NCBI GenBank assembly: GCA_002336855.1
Contig: DDEV01000096.1
Span: 2,906-41,559, forward strand
DNA: 38,654 bases
Direction: 5' to 3'
From: Leucobacter sp. UBA1945
GTDB lineage: Bacteria; Actinomycetota; Actinomycetes; Actinomycetales; Microbacteriaceae
The stretch's first letter is position 1. Each line of letters begins with the position of its first letter. Positions 1-7,771 of this stretch are shown piece by piece. The position numbers and the translations under genes are program-made. The notes under the pieces are model-generated. The model saw only the letters and a list, made by a program, of their open reading frames with translations, made no database searches and was not told the DNA's origin.

Positions 1-28
1 AGCGCGTCTGCCATTCCGCCACCCGCGC
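1..28 (-). tRNA. tRNA-Leu, 5' part only (cut by window edge)
   Basis: Read on the minus strand from base 28 down, the sequence starts GCGCGGGTGGCGGAATGGC and continues AGACGCGCT. This is a seven-base acceptor strand, U8 and a D-arm of the form typical of bacterial tRNA-Leu. The anticodon and the 3' half lie outside the window, so the isoacceptor cannot be read. A TAGGTT box at 70-65 on the minus strand could be its -10 element, about 30 nt upstream of the mature 5' end. Confidence 0.85.
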
Positions 29-204
29 GAACCACTCGCCGATCCTTTCCGGCGAACAGGGAATAACCTAGCACGGAAACTTGCGACGTACGAAATCGGG
101 CGAACCCCGACACGCCGAACGGTCGCAATTTCGACTGCTCAGGCGTAGCCTTGAAGCAGGGTTCGCGCCCGCGAAGCCGTTGATTTTGCAGGGAAGTGAG
201 TGAC

Positions 205-405
205 ATGATCCAGCGCGACACGAACGAGCAGAAACTCGCTTCGCAGCAAGACCACGAATCCGACCCGGCGCGCACACCGGGTGACGGCTGGGTCGACGAG
301 GGCGGGGCTTCGCATCTCGGCCCAGCGACGCATCTCGACGCCGCGCACGTCGCGAACGAGCACCAGGGCACGGCGCAGCACGGCGACTCCGAATCAACCG
401 AGTGA
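205..405 (+). CDS. small hydrophilic protein of unknown function
   Basis: A 66-residue protein rich in Asp, Glu, Gln, His and Gly, with no membrane segment, cysteine or motif that I recognise. I chose ATG 205 because an AGGGAA ribosome-binding site (190-195) lies nine bases upstream; a GTG nine bases earlier in frame would leave that site no spacing. It sits alone between the tRNA-Leu gene and the M20 peptidase, 31 bases before the next start. The good ribosome-binding site and open frame argue for a real gene, but the composition gives no hint of a job. Short hydrophilic proteins like this are often poorly annotated and family-restricted. Confidence 0.55.
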   Translation: MIQRDTNEQKLASQQDHESDPARTPGDGWVDEGGASHLGPATHLDAAHVANEHQGTAQHGDSESTE

Positions 406-424
406 GAATGTCGGCGGGTCTCGC

Positions 425-430
425 TACTGT
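425..430 (+). promoter_or_regulatory. putative -10 box TACTGT for leaderless M20 peptidase mRNA
   Basis: TACTGT ends six bases before ATG 437. A GGAG lies only three bases from the ATG, too close for normal Shine-Dalgarno pairing, so transcription may begin at the start codon itself. No clear -35 element is visible. Confidence 0.35.
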
Positions 431-436
431 GGAGAC

Positions 437-1753
437 ATGACCGAACACGCACCAGAGACCACCCCCCTCTCAGAAACTGCGAGCATCGCGCGCGACCTGA
501 TTCGCTTTGACACCTCGAACCGCGGCGAAGGCGACGCGAACCCCGAGTCTGACGCCGCGGCATACGTGTCGCGATATCTCGAGCAGCTCGGGCTTGCCCC
601 AGTCACAATCGAGTCTGCGCCGGGTCGCGCGAGTGTGATCGCTCGGGTCGCCGGGGCAGACGCCTCGCTGCCAGCGCTCGTGCTGCACGGTCACCTCGAC
701 GTGGTGCCGGCAGACCCGGCGAACTGGAGCGTCGACCCGTTCGCGGGCGTCGTGAAGGATGGCATGCTCTGGGGTAGGGGTGCTGTCGACATGAAAGACA
801 TGTGCGCGATGATGCTCACCGCAGTCGCCGAACTCCTTCGAGCGGGCGAGCAGCCGAGGCGCGAGGTGATCCTCGCGTTCTTCGCCGACGAAGAGAACGG
901 CGGCGTGTTCGGGGCGCATTACCTCGTCACGCATCACCCGGAGCTCTTCGAGGGCGCAGCCACGGCCATCAGCGAGGTGGGTGGCTACTCGATAGAGCTG
1001 AACGGATCGCGCGCCTACCTCATTCAGACGGGTGAGAAGGCGCTCGACTGGATCAAACTTCGCGCCCGCGGCACCGCAGCGCACGGCTCGCGAGTGTGGC
1101 ACGACAATGCGGTGACCCGCCTCGCGGGGGCGATCGCCGCGCTCGGGCGGCACGAGTGGCCGCTTGCACTGTGTGACACGACGAGCGAGCTCATCGCCGA
1201 GATCGCAAAGATCTACGGCGAAGACCCCGAGACGGTTGACGCCGAGCAGCTCATTCTGCGCACGGGCAAGGCCGGCGGCTTTATTCAGGCGAGCCTGCGA
1301 AACACGAGCAACCCGACAGTGTTGCGCGCCGGGTACAAGCACAACGTGATTCCCGATACGGCCGAGGCGCTCGTCGACGTGCGCTCACTCCCGGCAGACC
1401 AGCCTGGCATTCTTGCTGAGATTCAGCGCATTGTCGGAGACGACATCGAGATCGAGACCGTGCACAGTGACGTCGGGCTAGAAGTGCCCTTCGCCGGCGA
1501 GGCAGTCGACGCAATGATCGAAAGCCTTCGACTGCACGACCCCGAGGCAAAGGTGTTGCCATATCTGCTCTCGGGCGGCACCGACAACAAGGCGCTGAGC
1601 CGCCTGGGCATTACCGGGTACGGTTTCGTGCCGCTGCGGCTTCCGGCAGACCTCGATTTTCCGGGAATGTTTCACGGCGTCGACGAGCGGGTGCCGCTTG
1701 AAGCACTTGACTTTGGCCACCGCGTGCTCGCCGATCTGCTGCGTCGCTACTAA
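437..1753 (+). CDS. M20-family zinc metallopeptidase/deacylase
   Basis: A 438-residue cytosolic hydrolase of the M20/M25/M40 family, which uses two zinc ions to cleave peptide or acyl-amide bonds. Visible motifs are HGHLDVV (84-90, metal His86 and catalytic-type Asp88), GRGAVDMKD (113-121, bridging Asp118), DEENGG (151-156, the general-base Glu pair) and a C-terminal MFHGVDERVP carrying the last metal His. The central part (about 200-310) fits the family's dimerisation lid. ATG 437 is preferred; an upstream in-frame extension to 281 has no support and would overlap the small gene before it. M20 peptidases of this type commonly precede uppP in actinobacteria. The substrate cannot be told from sequence. 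Confidence 0.92.
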   Translation: MTEHAPETTPLSETASIARDLIRFDTSNRGEGDANPESDAAAYVSRYLEQLGLAPVTIESAPGRASVIARVAGADASLPALVLHGHLDVVPADPANWSVDPFAGVVKDGMLWGRGAVDMKDMCAMMLTAVAELLRAGEQPRREVILAFFADEENGGVFGAHYLVTHHPELFEGAATAISEVGGYSIELNGSRAYLIQTGEKALDWIKLRARGTAAHGSRVWHDNAVTRLAGAIAALGRHEWPLALCDTTSELIAEIAKIYGEDPETVDAEQLILRTGKAGGFIQASLRNTSNPTVLRAGYKHNVIPDTAEALVDVRSLPADQPGILAEIQRIVGDDIEIETVHSDVGLEVPFAGEAVDAMIESLRLHDPEAKVLPYLLSGGTDNKALSRLGITGYGFVPLRLPADLDFPGMFHGVDERVPLEALDFGHRVLADLLRRY

Positions 1754-1864
1754 GGCCCGGCAGATCGCACGTTAGTCTTGATCGGGGTTCTGGCGCACCA
1801 GAGTGCCCGAACCAGCACGAGTTGATCGTCGCAAGGCGAACAACAGACGGAGGAACCAAAGCCC

Positions 1865-2728
1865 ATGGGCATCTTTGAGGCCATTCTGCTCGGCATCATT
1901 CAGGGACTCACAGAGTTTCTACCGATCTCGTCGAGCGCGCACCTGCGCATCGCGAGCGAACTCATGGGTATCGGCGACGCCGGCGCTGCCTTCACCGCGA
2001 TCACCCAGCTCGGCACCGAGACCGCGGTGATTGTGTTCTTCTGGCGAGACATCACTCGTATTATCGGCCGCTGGTTCAGGTGGCTGTTCGGCGGCGTGCC
2101 TCGACGCGATCCCGACGCGTTGCTCGGCTGGTGGATCATTCTGGGAAGCGTGCCTATCGTTATCGGCGGGCTGCTCTTCGAAGGCGCCATTGACCACACG
2201 CTGCGCTCCCTCTGGTTTGTCGCCATTGCGCTGATCGTCTTCGGCCTGCTGCTGGGCTGGGCCGATCGCGTCGGCAAGCAGCAGTTCGAGCTGAAGCAGA
2301 TGACCTGGAAGCACGCCGTCGTCTATGGCATCGCGCAGGCCCTTGCGCTGATACCCGGGGTTTCGCGCTCCGGTGGCACCATCACTGCTGGTCGTCTCAT
2401 GGGGTACACACGCGAGCAGGCTGCTCGTTACTCGTTCCTGCTAGCGATTCCGGCCGTATTCGGCTCGGGAGGGTACAAGCTCGTGAAGGCAATCGGCGAT
2501 CCGTCGAGCACCCCGATGGCCGAAACGCTCATCGCGACCGTGGTTGCGTTCGCTATCGCCCTCGTCGTCATTGGCGTATTCATGAAATACATCTCGAAGG
2601 GCAGCTTCATGCCGTTCGTGATCTACCGCGTCGCACTCGGCGCCCTGATCCTAGTGCTGCTTGCCACCGGCGTGCTCGAGGCAAACAGCGCACCGGCCGC
2701 AGCCGCTGCCATTGGGGGCGCCCAGTGA
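1865..2728 (+). CDS. uppP: undecaprenyl-diphosphatase (BacA/UppP)
   Basis: A 287-residue polytopic membrane protein that dephosphorylates undecaprenyl diphosphate, so that the lipid carrier of peptidoglycan and other glycans can be recycled. Both family signatures are present: [10 protein letters not shown] (17-26) with the conserved Glu and Ser/His, and PGVSRSGGT (164-172) with the catalytic-region Arg168. Several hydrophobic helices span the rest, and the length is normal for the family. A GGAGGA ribosome-binding site ends ten bases before ATG 1865. Its TGA overlaps the GTG of mshC by four bases (GTGA), so the two are translationally coupled. A TAGTCT at 1773-1778 could be the promoter -10 box. 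Confidence 0.96.
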   Translation: MGIFEAILLGIIQGLTEFLPISSSAHLRIASELMGIGDAGAAFTAITQLGTETAVIVFFWRDITRIIGRWFRWLFGGVPRRDPDALLGWWIILGSVPIVIGGLLFEGAIDHTLRSLWFVAIALIVFGLLLGWADRVGKQQFELKQMTWKHAVVYGIAQALALIPGVSRSGGTITAGRLMGYTREQAARYSFLLAIPAVFGSGGYKLVKAIGDPSSTPMAETLIATVVAFAIALVVIGVFMKYISKGSFMPFVIYRVALGALILVLLATGVLEANSAPAAAAAIGGAQ

Positions 2729-3993
2729 GAACCTGGACTGCGCCAACGATTCCGTCGCTGCCCGGCACCGGGCAGCCCCCACGACTGTTCAACACCGCCT
2801 CGGGCCGTCTTGAGCACCCGCCGCTTTCGAACGAGCAGGCGACGCTCTACGTCTGCGGCATCACCCCATACGACGCGACCCACCTCGGTCACGCAGCAAC
2901 GTACCTCGCGTTCGATGTCATGCAGCGCGCTTGGATCGACGCGGGCATCGAAACCGTCTACGCCCAAAACATCACCGACGTCGACGACCCGCTGCTCGAG
3001 CGCGCGAAGGCCACCGGCGTCGACTGGAAGCACCTTGCCGACGATCAGATCTCACTCTTTCGAAGTGACATGTTTCGCCTCGGCATGCTGCCTCCGCAGC
3101 ACTACGTCGCGGTCACCGAGCGCATCGAAGAGATCGCGGGAGCTGTTGCCAGGTTGCGCGAACTCGGCCTCGCCTATGAGGTGCCGACCGCTGACTCGGA
3201 GGGTGACGACCTCTACTTCGATGTGCGTCAGGCTCAGGTCGCGAGCGAATGGCGCCTCGGCGACGTCGCGCCCTATGACGCGCAGCTCATGCGTCAGCTG
3301 AGCGCAGAGCGCGGCGGCGACCCACAGCGCGAGGGAAAGCGCGACCCGCTCGACCCGCTGCTCTGGCGGGCCGCCCGCGAGGGCGAGCCAAGCTGGCCGT
3401 CAGAAGTGGGGGCGGGGCGACCTGGCTGGCACATCGAATGCTCGGTGATCGCCGCCGGCGCTCTGGGCAACGCGTTCACGGTGCAGGGTGGCGGAGCAGA
3501 CCTCGTGTTTCCGCACCACGAGTTCACGGCTGCGCACGCAACGGCTCTTTCCGGCACACCCCTCGCGCACGCATACTGCCACGTCGGTCTCATCTCGTAC
3601 CAGGGGCACAAGATGTCGAAGTCTCGCGGCAACCTGGTGCTTGTCTCTCGACTCCTCGAGGCGGGAGCCAATCCGTCGGCTATTCGACTCGGCATTCTGG
3701 CTCACCACTATCGCTCAGAGTGGGAATGGTTCGACGAGGATCTGCAGACGGCGCATCGCCGTCTGCACGCCTGGCGTGAAGGCATCGCACGTGTCTCTGA
3801 CGACCCGCTCGATGCGCACGAGGTGCTTGCCCAGCTGCGTCAGGCACTGGCAAACGATCTCGACACCCCAGTGATGCTCGCCACGCTCGACGCAGCCCTA
3901 GACCGGGGAGTCGATCAGCCGGGGCTCATCGCCGATGCCGTGGAAGCGCTCCTCGGCGTGACTTTGCTTCAAGCGGAGGTACCCGCGAACTAA
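2725..3993 (+). CDS. mshC: cysteine:GlcN-Ins ligase MshC (mycothiol synthesis)
   Basis: A 422-residue ATP-dependent ligase that joins cysteine to 1-O-glucosaminyl-D-myo-inositol, the third mycothiol step. It is a relative of cysteinyl-tRNA synthetase: [13 protein letters not shown] (44-56) holds a zinc Cys44 and the HIGH-like box, GWHIEC (about 233-238) and HHEF give further metal ligands, and KMSKSRGN lies near residue 300. Compared with CysS it has the shorter C-terminus and the THLGHA signature of MshC. The GTG start overlaps the uppP stop. An uppP-mshC pair is common in actinobacteria, and mycothiol is specific to that phylum, which helps place the organism. No other mycothiol gene is in the window. 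Confidence 0.95.
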   Translation: MRTWTAPTIPSLPGTGQPPRLFNTASGRLEHPPLSNEQATLYVCGITPYDATHLGHAATYLAFDVMQRAWIDAGIETVYAQNITDVDDPLLERAKATGVDWKHLADDQISLFRSDMFRLGMLPPQHYVAVTERIEEIAGAVARLRELGLAYEVPTADSEGDDLYFDVRQAQVASEWRLGDVAPYDAQLMRQLSAERGGDPQREGKRDPLDPLLWRAAREGEPSWPSEVGAGRPGWHIECSVIAAGALGNAFTVQGGGADLVFPHHEFTAAHATALSGTPLAHAYCHVGLISYQGHKMSKSRGNLVLVSRLLEAGANPSAIRLGILAHHYRSEWEWFDEDLQTAHRRLHAWREGIARVSDDPLDAHEVLAQLRQALANDLDTPVMLATLDAALDRGVDQPGLIADAVEALLGVTLLQAEVPAN

Positions 3994-4000
3994 GCGGGCT

Positions 4001-4034
4001 CAGCGCTCGGTGCCGGTCAGCGCTCGGTGCCGGT
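4001..4034. repeat. exact 17-bp tandem duplication at the PAC2 stop codon
   Basis: CAGCGCTCGGTGCCGGT occurs at 4001-4017 and again, directly abutting, at 4018-4034. On the minus strand the second copy encodes the last residues of the PAC2 protein. Its stop codon (4019-4017) straddles the junction, so the first copy is a non-coding leftover in the short gap to mshC. Confidence 0.9.
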
Positions 4035-4928
4035 GCCGTTCTCGGGGTCGATGTTGAGGTACTTCTCGAACTCATGAGCGATGGCCTCGCCCGTGGTTTC
4101 GGGGGCCGAAGCGGCGTCTCGCGCTGCCTCGAGCGTGCGAATGTAGCTCGACATGTCTTCATCAGCGGCGGCGATGCGATCGATGTTCGCCTCCCACTCG
4201 GTGGCCTCTTCGAGCAGGGTGCCGCGCGGAATCACCACGTCGAGCAGCTCCTCGAGCTTGTCGAGAATCGCGAGTGTCGCCTTCGGCGAGGGTGAGCTGT
4301 GCACATAGTGCGGCACTTGCGCCCAGAGCGAGAGTGACGGCACGTCGGCGTCGGCGAGCGCAAGTTCGAGCACGGTGGTGATGCCGACTGGCCCTTCGTA
4401 GTCGCTGCGGGTCGCGCCCGTGCGAGCGCGCAACTCGGCGCTCTCGCTGCTCAGGGTGGTGACGATCGGCCTCGAGTGTGGGGAATCAGAGAACAGTGAT
4501 CCGATGATGATCACGGTGTCGATCTGCCAGATGTCTACGAGGTCGACGATCTCATCTGCGAAGGCACCCCAGTCTCGGGCCGGTTCGACGCCCGCGAGCA
4601 GAAAGATCTCGGTGACGGGCGTGCCGTCAATGCGGCGAATGGTGTCTGCGTGCGGCTCGTCTGAGACTCCGGGCCTGTGCACCGTGCCGTAGAGGCGGGT
4701 CTCTGGCCACTCGAGCACGCGCTTGCCCTGCGCATCGAAGCTGACTTTCGGGCGGTGCACCTGAAAGTCGACGAATCCGTCTGCGCCGATCGTGTGGAGC
4801 ATCTCGGCATCGGTGAGTTCGCCGAGGTGCTGCAACACGGTCGTCGTCGCCGCGCCAGCGTCGCTCCAGCCCTCGAACGCGGCGATCATGACGCGTTCAG
4901 AGGAGGGGGAATGCTCGACGTGGTTCAT
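4017..4928 (-). CDS. PAC2-family protein (proteasome assembly chaperone-like)
   Basis: A 303-residue soluble protein of the PAC2 fold, recognised from its N-terminal AAFEGWSDAGAA, from the repeated 'threonine/serine' strands such as FLLAGVEPARDW, and from its length. The family is named after eukaryotic proteasome assembly chaperones; bacterial members have no proven function. In actinobacteria the gene is regularly found beside mshC and a HAD phosphatase, as here, near the proteasome locus. That locus is empty in this window, so a proteasome role is doubtful. The gene runs convergent to mshC and divergent from the HAD gene. No ribosome-binding site precedes ATG 4928, but a TATTCT box does, so the message may be leaderless. 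Confidence 0.85.
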   Translation of the reverse strand: MNHVEHSPSSERVMIAAFEGWSDAGAATTTVLQHLGELTDAEMLHTIGADGFVDFQVHRPKVSFDAQGKRVLEWPETRLYGTVHRPGVSDEPHADTIRRIDGTPVTEIFLLAGVEPARDWGAFADEIVDLVDIWQIDTVIIIGSLFSDSPHSRPIVTTLSSESAELRARTGATRSDYEGPVGITTVLELALADADVPSLSLWAQVPHYVHSSPSPKATLAILDKLEELLDVVIPRGTLLEEATEWEANIDRIAAADEDMSSYIRTLEAARDAASAPETTGEAIAHEFEKYLNIDPENGTGTER

Positions 4929-4934
4929 TTACCC

Positions 4935-4940
4935 AGAATA
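4935..4940 (-). promoter_or_regulatory. putative -10 box TATTCT for leaderless PAC2 mRNA
   Basis: On the minus strand TATTCT (4940-4935) is followed by six bases and then ATG 4928. There is no purine-rich ribosome-binding site, so the start codon probably coincides with the transcription start. It lies back to back with the HAD promoter in a 70-bp divergent gap. Confidence 0.5.
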
Positions 4941-4985
4941 GCCGCCGCAATGCCGCCTCGGTGAACGCTTGCCCACGCGGCAGAC

Positions 4986-4991
4986 TAGACT
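4986..4991 (+). promoter_or_regulatory. putative -10 box TAGACT for leaderless HAD-trmI mRNA
   Basis: TAGACT is followed by seven bases and ATG 4999, with no Shine-Dalgarno sequence between them. The same hexamer stands before tatC and erpA at matching distance. Confidence 0.5.
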
Positions 4992-4998
4992 TTTCTCG

Positions 4999-5715
4999 AT
5001 GACTTCAGACACTCTTGCCGCGGTTCTTTGGGACATGGACGGCACGCTCATCGATTCTGAACCGCTCTGGATCGAGGTCGAGCTGGCGATGCTTCGTCGC
5101 TACGGCCTCGAAATGAGCGCCGAGACGCACGAGCGCATGATCGGTTCGGGCCTCTGGGAGGCCGCTGAGCACTTTCGCGAGCTCGGCGTTCCGCTGAGCG
5201 CCGACGAGATCGTTGCAGAGTGGGTTGAGAGCGTCGAGCGTGGGATCGCCGAGACCGAGCCGCAATGGCGACCCGGGGCGCGCGAACTGCTTGCTTCGCT
5301 TCTCGCCGCCGGCATTCCGTGCGCGCTCGTCACAATGTCGACTCGCTCGCTTGCTGACGCGGTGGTGGCGATGCTGCCGCAGGGAACCTTTCAGGCGATC
5401 ATTGCGGGCGATGAGGTCGAGCACGAGAAGCCACACCCAGACCCGTACTTGCGCGGGGCGGCAGCGCTCGGTATTCCGACGTCGGCCTGCTTGGCCTTCG
5501 AGGATTCGCCGACCGGCCTCACCTCGGCTCACGCATCTGGCGCCGTCGCGATCGGCGTCCCCAACATGGTGTCGCTCGATGAGGCGCCCAGCCACGCGCT
5601 GCTGCCAACGCTCGCCGGGCTCGACGCCGAGATGGTAGCCGCGCACTTCGCCAGGCTCCGTGAGCAGAATCACACACTTTCAGACAAGAACGTTGCCGAG
5701 GAGGCCGTACTGTGA
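4999..5715 (+). CDS. HAD-superfamily phosphatase
   Basis: A 238-residue cytosolic hydrolase of the haloacid dehalogenase superfamily with an alpha-helical cap between motifs I and II. Motif I is DMDGT (12-16; nucleophile Asp12, acid/base Asp14), motif II is in ALVTMSTRS, motif III Lys is in EKPHPDPYL, and motif IV is FEDSPTGL. This is the beta-phosphoglucomutase/phosphoglycolate-phosphatase-like subgroup, whose substrates are mostly small phosphorylated metabolites; the true substrate cannot be read here. ATG 4999 is chosen over an upstream in-frame start because a TAGACT box sits at leaderless distance. Its stop overlaps the trmI start (GTGA), so the two form an operon. Confidence 0.88.
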   Translation: MTSDTLAAVLWDMDGTLIDSEPLWIEVELAMLRRYGLEMSAETHERMIGSGLWEAAEHFRELGVPLSADEIVAEWVESVERGIAETEPQWRPGARELLASLLAAGIPCALVTMSTRSLADAVVAMLPQGTFQAIIAGDEVEHEKPHPDPYLRGAAALGIPTSACLAFEDSPTGLTSAHASGAVAIGVPNMVSLDEAPSHALLPTLAGLDAEMVAAHFARLREQNHTLSDKNVAEEAVL

Positions 5716-6779
5716 CCACCGCAGAACACACTTCTGTACCCGAGCACGCCCCGAACCTGAGCGGGCCTTTCGGCTACGGCGACCGGGTGCAGCTGACAGG
5801 CCCGAAGGGGCGCCTGAACACCATCACGCTCGTGCCGGGGGGCGAGTTTCACAGCCACCGCGGCATGGTGAAGCACGACGACCTCGTTGGGCTGCCCGAT
5901 GGGTCGGTGGTGAGCAACAGTAGTGACGAGGAGTACCTCGCGCTGCGCCCGTTGCTCAGCGACTTCGTCATGTCGATGCCCCGTGGCGCGGCGATCGTGT
6001 ACCCGAAAGATGCCGCGCAGATCCTTTCGCTCGCAGATATCTTTCCGGGTGCCAGGGTTGTCGAGGCAGGCGTCGGTTCGGGTGCGCTTTCGCTGCACCT
6101 GCTGCGGGCGGTGGGCGAGCGGGGCGAACTGCTTTCGTTCGAGCGTCGGGAGGAGTTCGCCGAGATCGCAACATCGAACGCTGCGGCCTTCTCTGGTGCA
6201 GTTCCTGCAAACTGGACGGTGACCGTAGGAGACCTGCAGGACGCCCTGCCGAGCCACTGCGAGAGTGGATCGGTAGACCGCGTCGTGCTCGACATGCTCG
6301 CCCCCTGGGAGTGCGTCGACGTAGTCGCAGAGGCGCTCAAGCCCGGCGGCGTGCTGATCTGTTACGTAGCAACTGTGACGCAGCTTTCGCGCGTGGCCGA
6401 AGAGTTGCGCCGCTCGGGTCTGTTCACCCACCCTCAGGCCAACGAGACAATGGTTCGCGGCTGGCACGTCGAGGGCCTCGCGGTGCGCCCGGACCATCGC
6501 ATGGTCGCGCACACGGGCTTTCTCATCACTGCACGCAGACTCGCCCCGGGCGCGAAGCTGCCGCAGCTCAAGCGCCGTGCGTCGAAGGGCGAATATACCG
6601 AGGCCGATGTCGCGGCGTGGACCCCGGATCTCGTGAGCGAAGAGAAGGGCGAGTGGAGCGAGGAGTCGATCGGCCAGTGGTCGAAGAGCGACAAGGTGCT
6701 CCGCAAGAAAGTGCGCTTGGCGCAGCGCTTCGCGCGTGAGCGCGGCGCCGGCGACGAAACCGCCGGCGACGAGCGCTAA
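5712..6779 (+). CDS. trmI: tRNA (adenine-58-N1)-methyltransferase TrmI
   Basis: A 355-residue SAM-dependent enzyme that makes m1A58 in the T-loop of tRNA. The N-terminal part (about 15-100) is the small beta domain of the family with GDRVQLTGPKG. The Rossmann domain follows, with the SAM motif VVEAGVGSGALSL near 115-128 and the catalytic-region DMLAPWE near 195. The C-terminus has the family's TGFLITARRLAPG, then a charged tail ending in two AGDE repeats. GTG 5712 overlaps the HAD stop. In many actinobacteria the proteasome genes arc, dop, pup and prcBA come next, but here a lipoprotein gene follows after 77 bases. Confidence 0.93.
   Translation: MTTAEHTSVPEHAPNLSGPFGYGDRVQLTGPKGRLNTITLVPGGEFHSHRGMVKHDDLVGLPDGSVVSNSSDEEYLALRPLLSDFVMSMPRGAAIVYPKDAAQILSLADIFPGARVVEAGVGSGALSLHLLRAVGERGELLSFERREEFAEIATSNAAAFSGAVPANWTVTVGDLQDALPSHCESGSVDRVVLDMLAPWECVDVVAEALKPGGVLICYVATVTQLSRVAEELRRSGLFTHPQANETMVRGWHVEGLAVRPDHRMVAHTGFLITARRLAPGAKLPQLKRRASKGEYTEADVAAWTPDLVSEEKGEWSEESIGQWSKSDKVLRKKVRLAQRFARERGAGDETAGDER
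6746..6772. repeat. 15-bp-period tandem repeat at the trmI 3' end
   Basis: CGCCGGCGACGA occurs at 6746-6757 and again at 6761-6772. It encodes AGDET-AGDER at the very end of TrmI. This is the second of three short tandem duplications seen at or beside stop codons in the window. Confidence 0.85.
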
Positions 6780-6856
6780 ACCATCGCGTGCCGCGCGTGG
6801 GCTCCAAGCCGCCTCGGCTAAGCTAATCAAGTTGTCGCATTCTTTGAGAGGGTGTC

Positions 6857-7762
6857 ATGCGTCGTCGAGTTATTCCTTTTGTTGCGGTTGCCGCGGTTGC
6901 CGCATCGGTGCTTACCGGCTGCTCTGCCGCGTCGCAGGCCGATAACTGCGCGCCCACGCTGTCCCCAGGTGCGTTGAGCGACAGTGTCAAGGTGAGCGGC
7001 GACAGTGCCGACACGCTGAAGGTCAGCTTCAGCAAGGCAACGGAGGCAGCGAACCCCCAGCGCAGCATCGTGCAGCAGGCCGACTCAACGTCGGCCAAGC
7101 GCGGCACGCTTGTCGAGGAGGGCATGATTTTCAAGGCGAATCTCGCCTATGTCGACGCCGTGAACGGCGAGGTACTGCAGGTTGCCCCGACGTTCGGCAC
7201 CGATGAGGGCGTGCCTTACCTCGCCGACGCGCAGGCGGGCCCCGTGTTCGATGCGGTGCTCTGCGCTGCAGTCGGAGACATAGCTGCGGTCGTCGTATCC
7301 GAGCAAGACAGCGCGGCAATGGGTGCCGAGGGGCAGCTGCTGTTGCTCGCGCAGATCACCGACGCGACTGTCACACGTGCCACTGGTTCATCGCGGGCCT
7401 TGCCCAGCGGTTTCCCTGCGGTGACCAACGACGAGACCGGCCGGCCCGGCATCGTGCTTCCGCCGCAGCAGGCACCGAGCAAGATGAAGAGCGCGCCGCG
7501 TATCGAGGGGACGGGCGAGAAGGTCACCGCCGAGCAAAACGTCATCGGTCACGTGCTCACCGTGAGCTGGGACGGGCAGCAGGTGAAGAACACCTGGGAG
7601 AGCCTGCCGGAAGGCTTCGGCAACGAAGAGTCGAGCGTTCAGACCGGCGCGACCTTCCGTGAGGCCCTCACCGGCTACCCGGTCGGCTCGCAGGTAGTGG
7701 TGATCGAACCGGGCGACGGGCAGCCGCGCGTCAGCGTAGTCGATATTCTTGCGGTCGTCTAA
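6857..7762 (+). CDS. FKBP-like lipoprotein (putative peptidyl-prolyl isomerase)
   Basis: A 301-residue exported lipoprotein. It starts with a type II signal peptide: MRRR, a hydrophobic stretch, then the lipobox LTGC with Cys21. Two degenerate FKBP-like halves follow (about 75-165 and 220-301). The second keeps the pattern of a VTVSWDG-like strand, an ALTGYPVGSQVVVIEP segment like FKBP's GLVGMKVGSR, and a final VVDIL strand, but many FKBP active-site aromatics are missing. It probably works as a chaperone or isomerase on the outer face of the membrane, which is inference. A GAGAGGG ribosome-binding site (6846-6852) precedes ATG 6857. Homologues beside pafB are common in actinobacteria. Confidence 0.85.
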   Translation: MRRRVIPFVAVAAVAASVLTGCSAASQADNCAPTLSPGALSDSVKVSGDSADTLKVSFSKATEAANPQRSIVQQADSTSAKRGTLVEEGMIFKANLAYVDAVNGEVLQVAPTFGTDEGVPYLADAQAGPVFDAVLCAAVGDIAAVVVSEQDSAAMGAEGQLLLLAQITDATVTRATGSSRALPSGFPAVTNDETGRPGIVLPPQQAPSKMKSAPRIEGTGEKVTAEQNVIGHVLTVSWDGQQVKNTWESLPEGFGNEESSVQTGATFREALTGYPVGSQVVVIEPGDGQPRVSVVDILAVV

Positions 7763-7771
7763 GCGAGCTTT

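Noticed and set aside
5670..6830. Long open frame on the minus strand (386 codons) opposite trmI
   Set aside because: It mirrors trmI, is rich in Arg/His as expected for antisense of a GC-rich gene, and has no recognisable domain.
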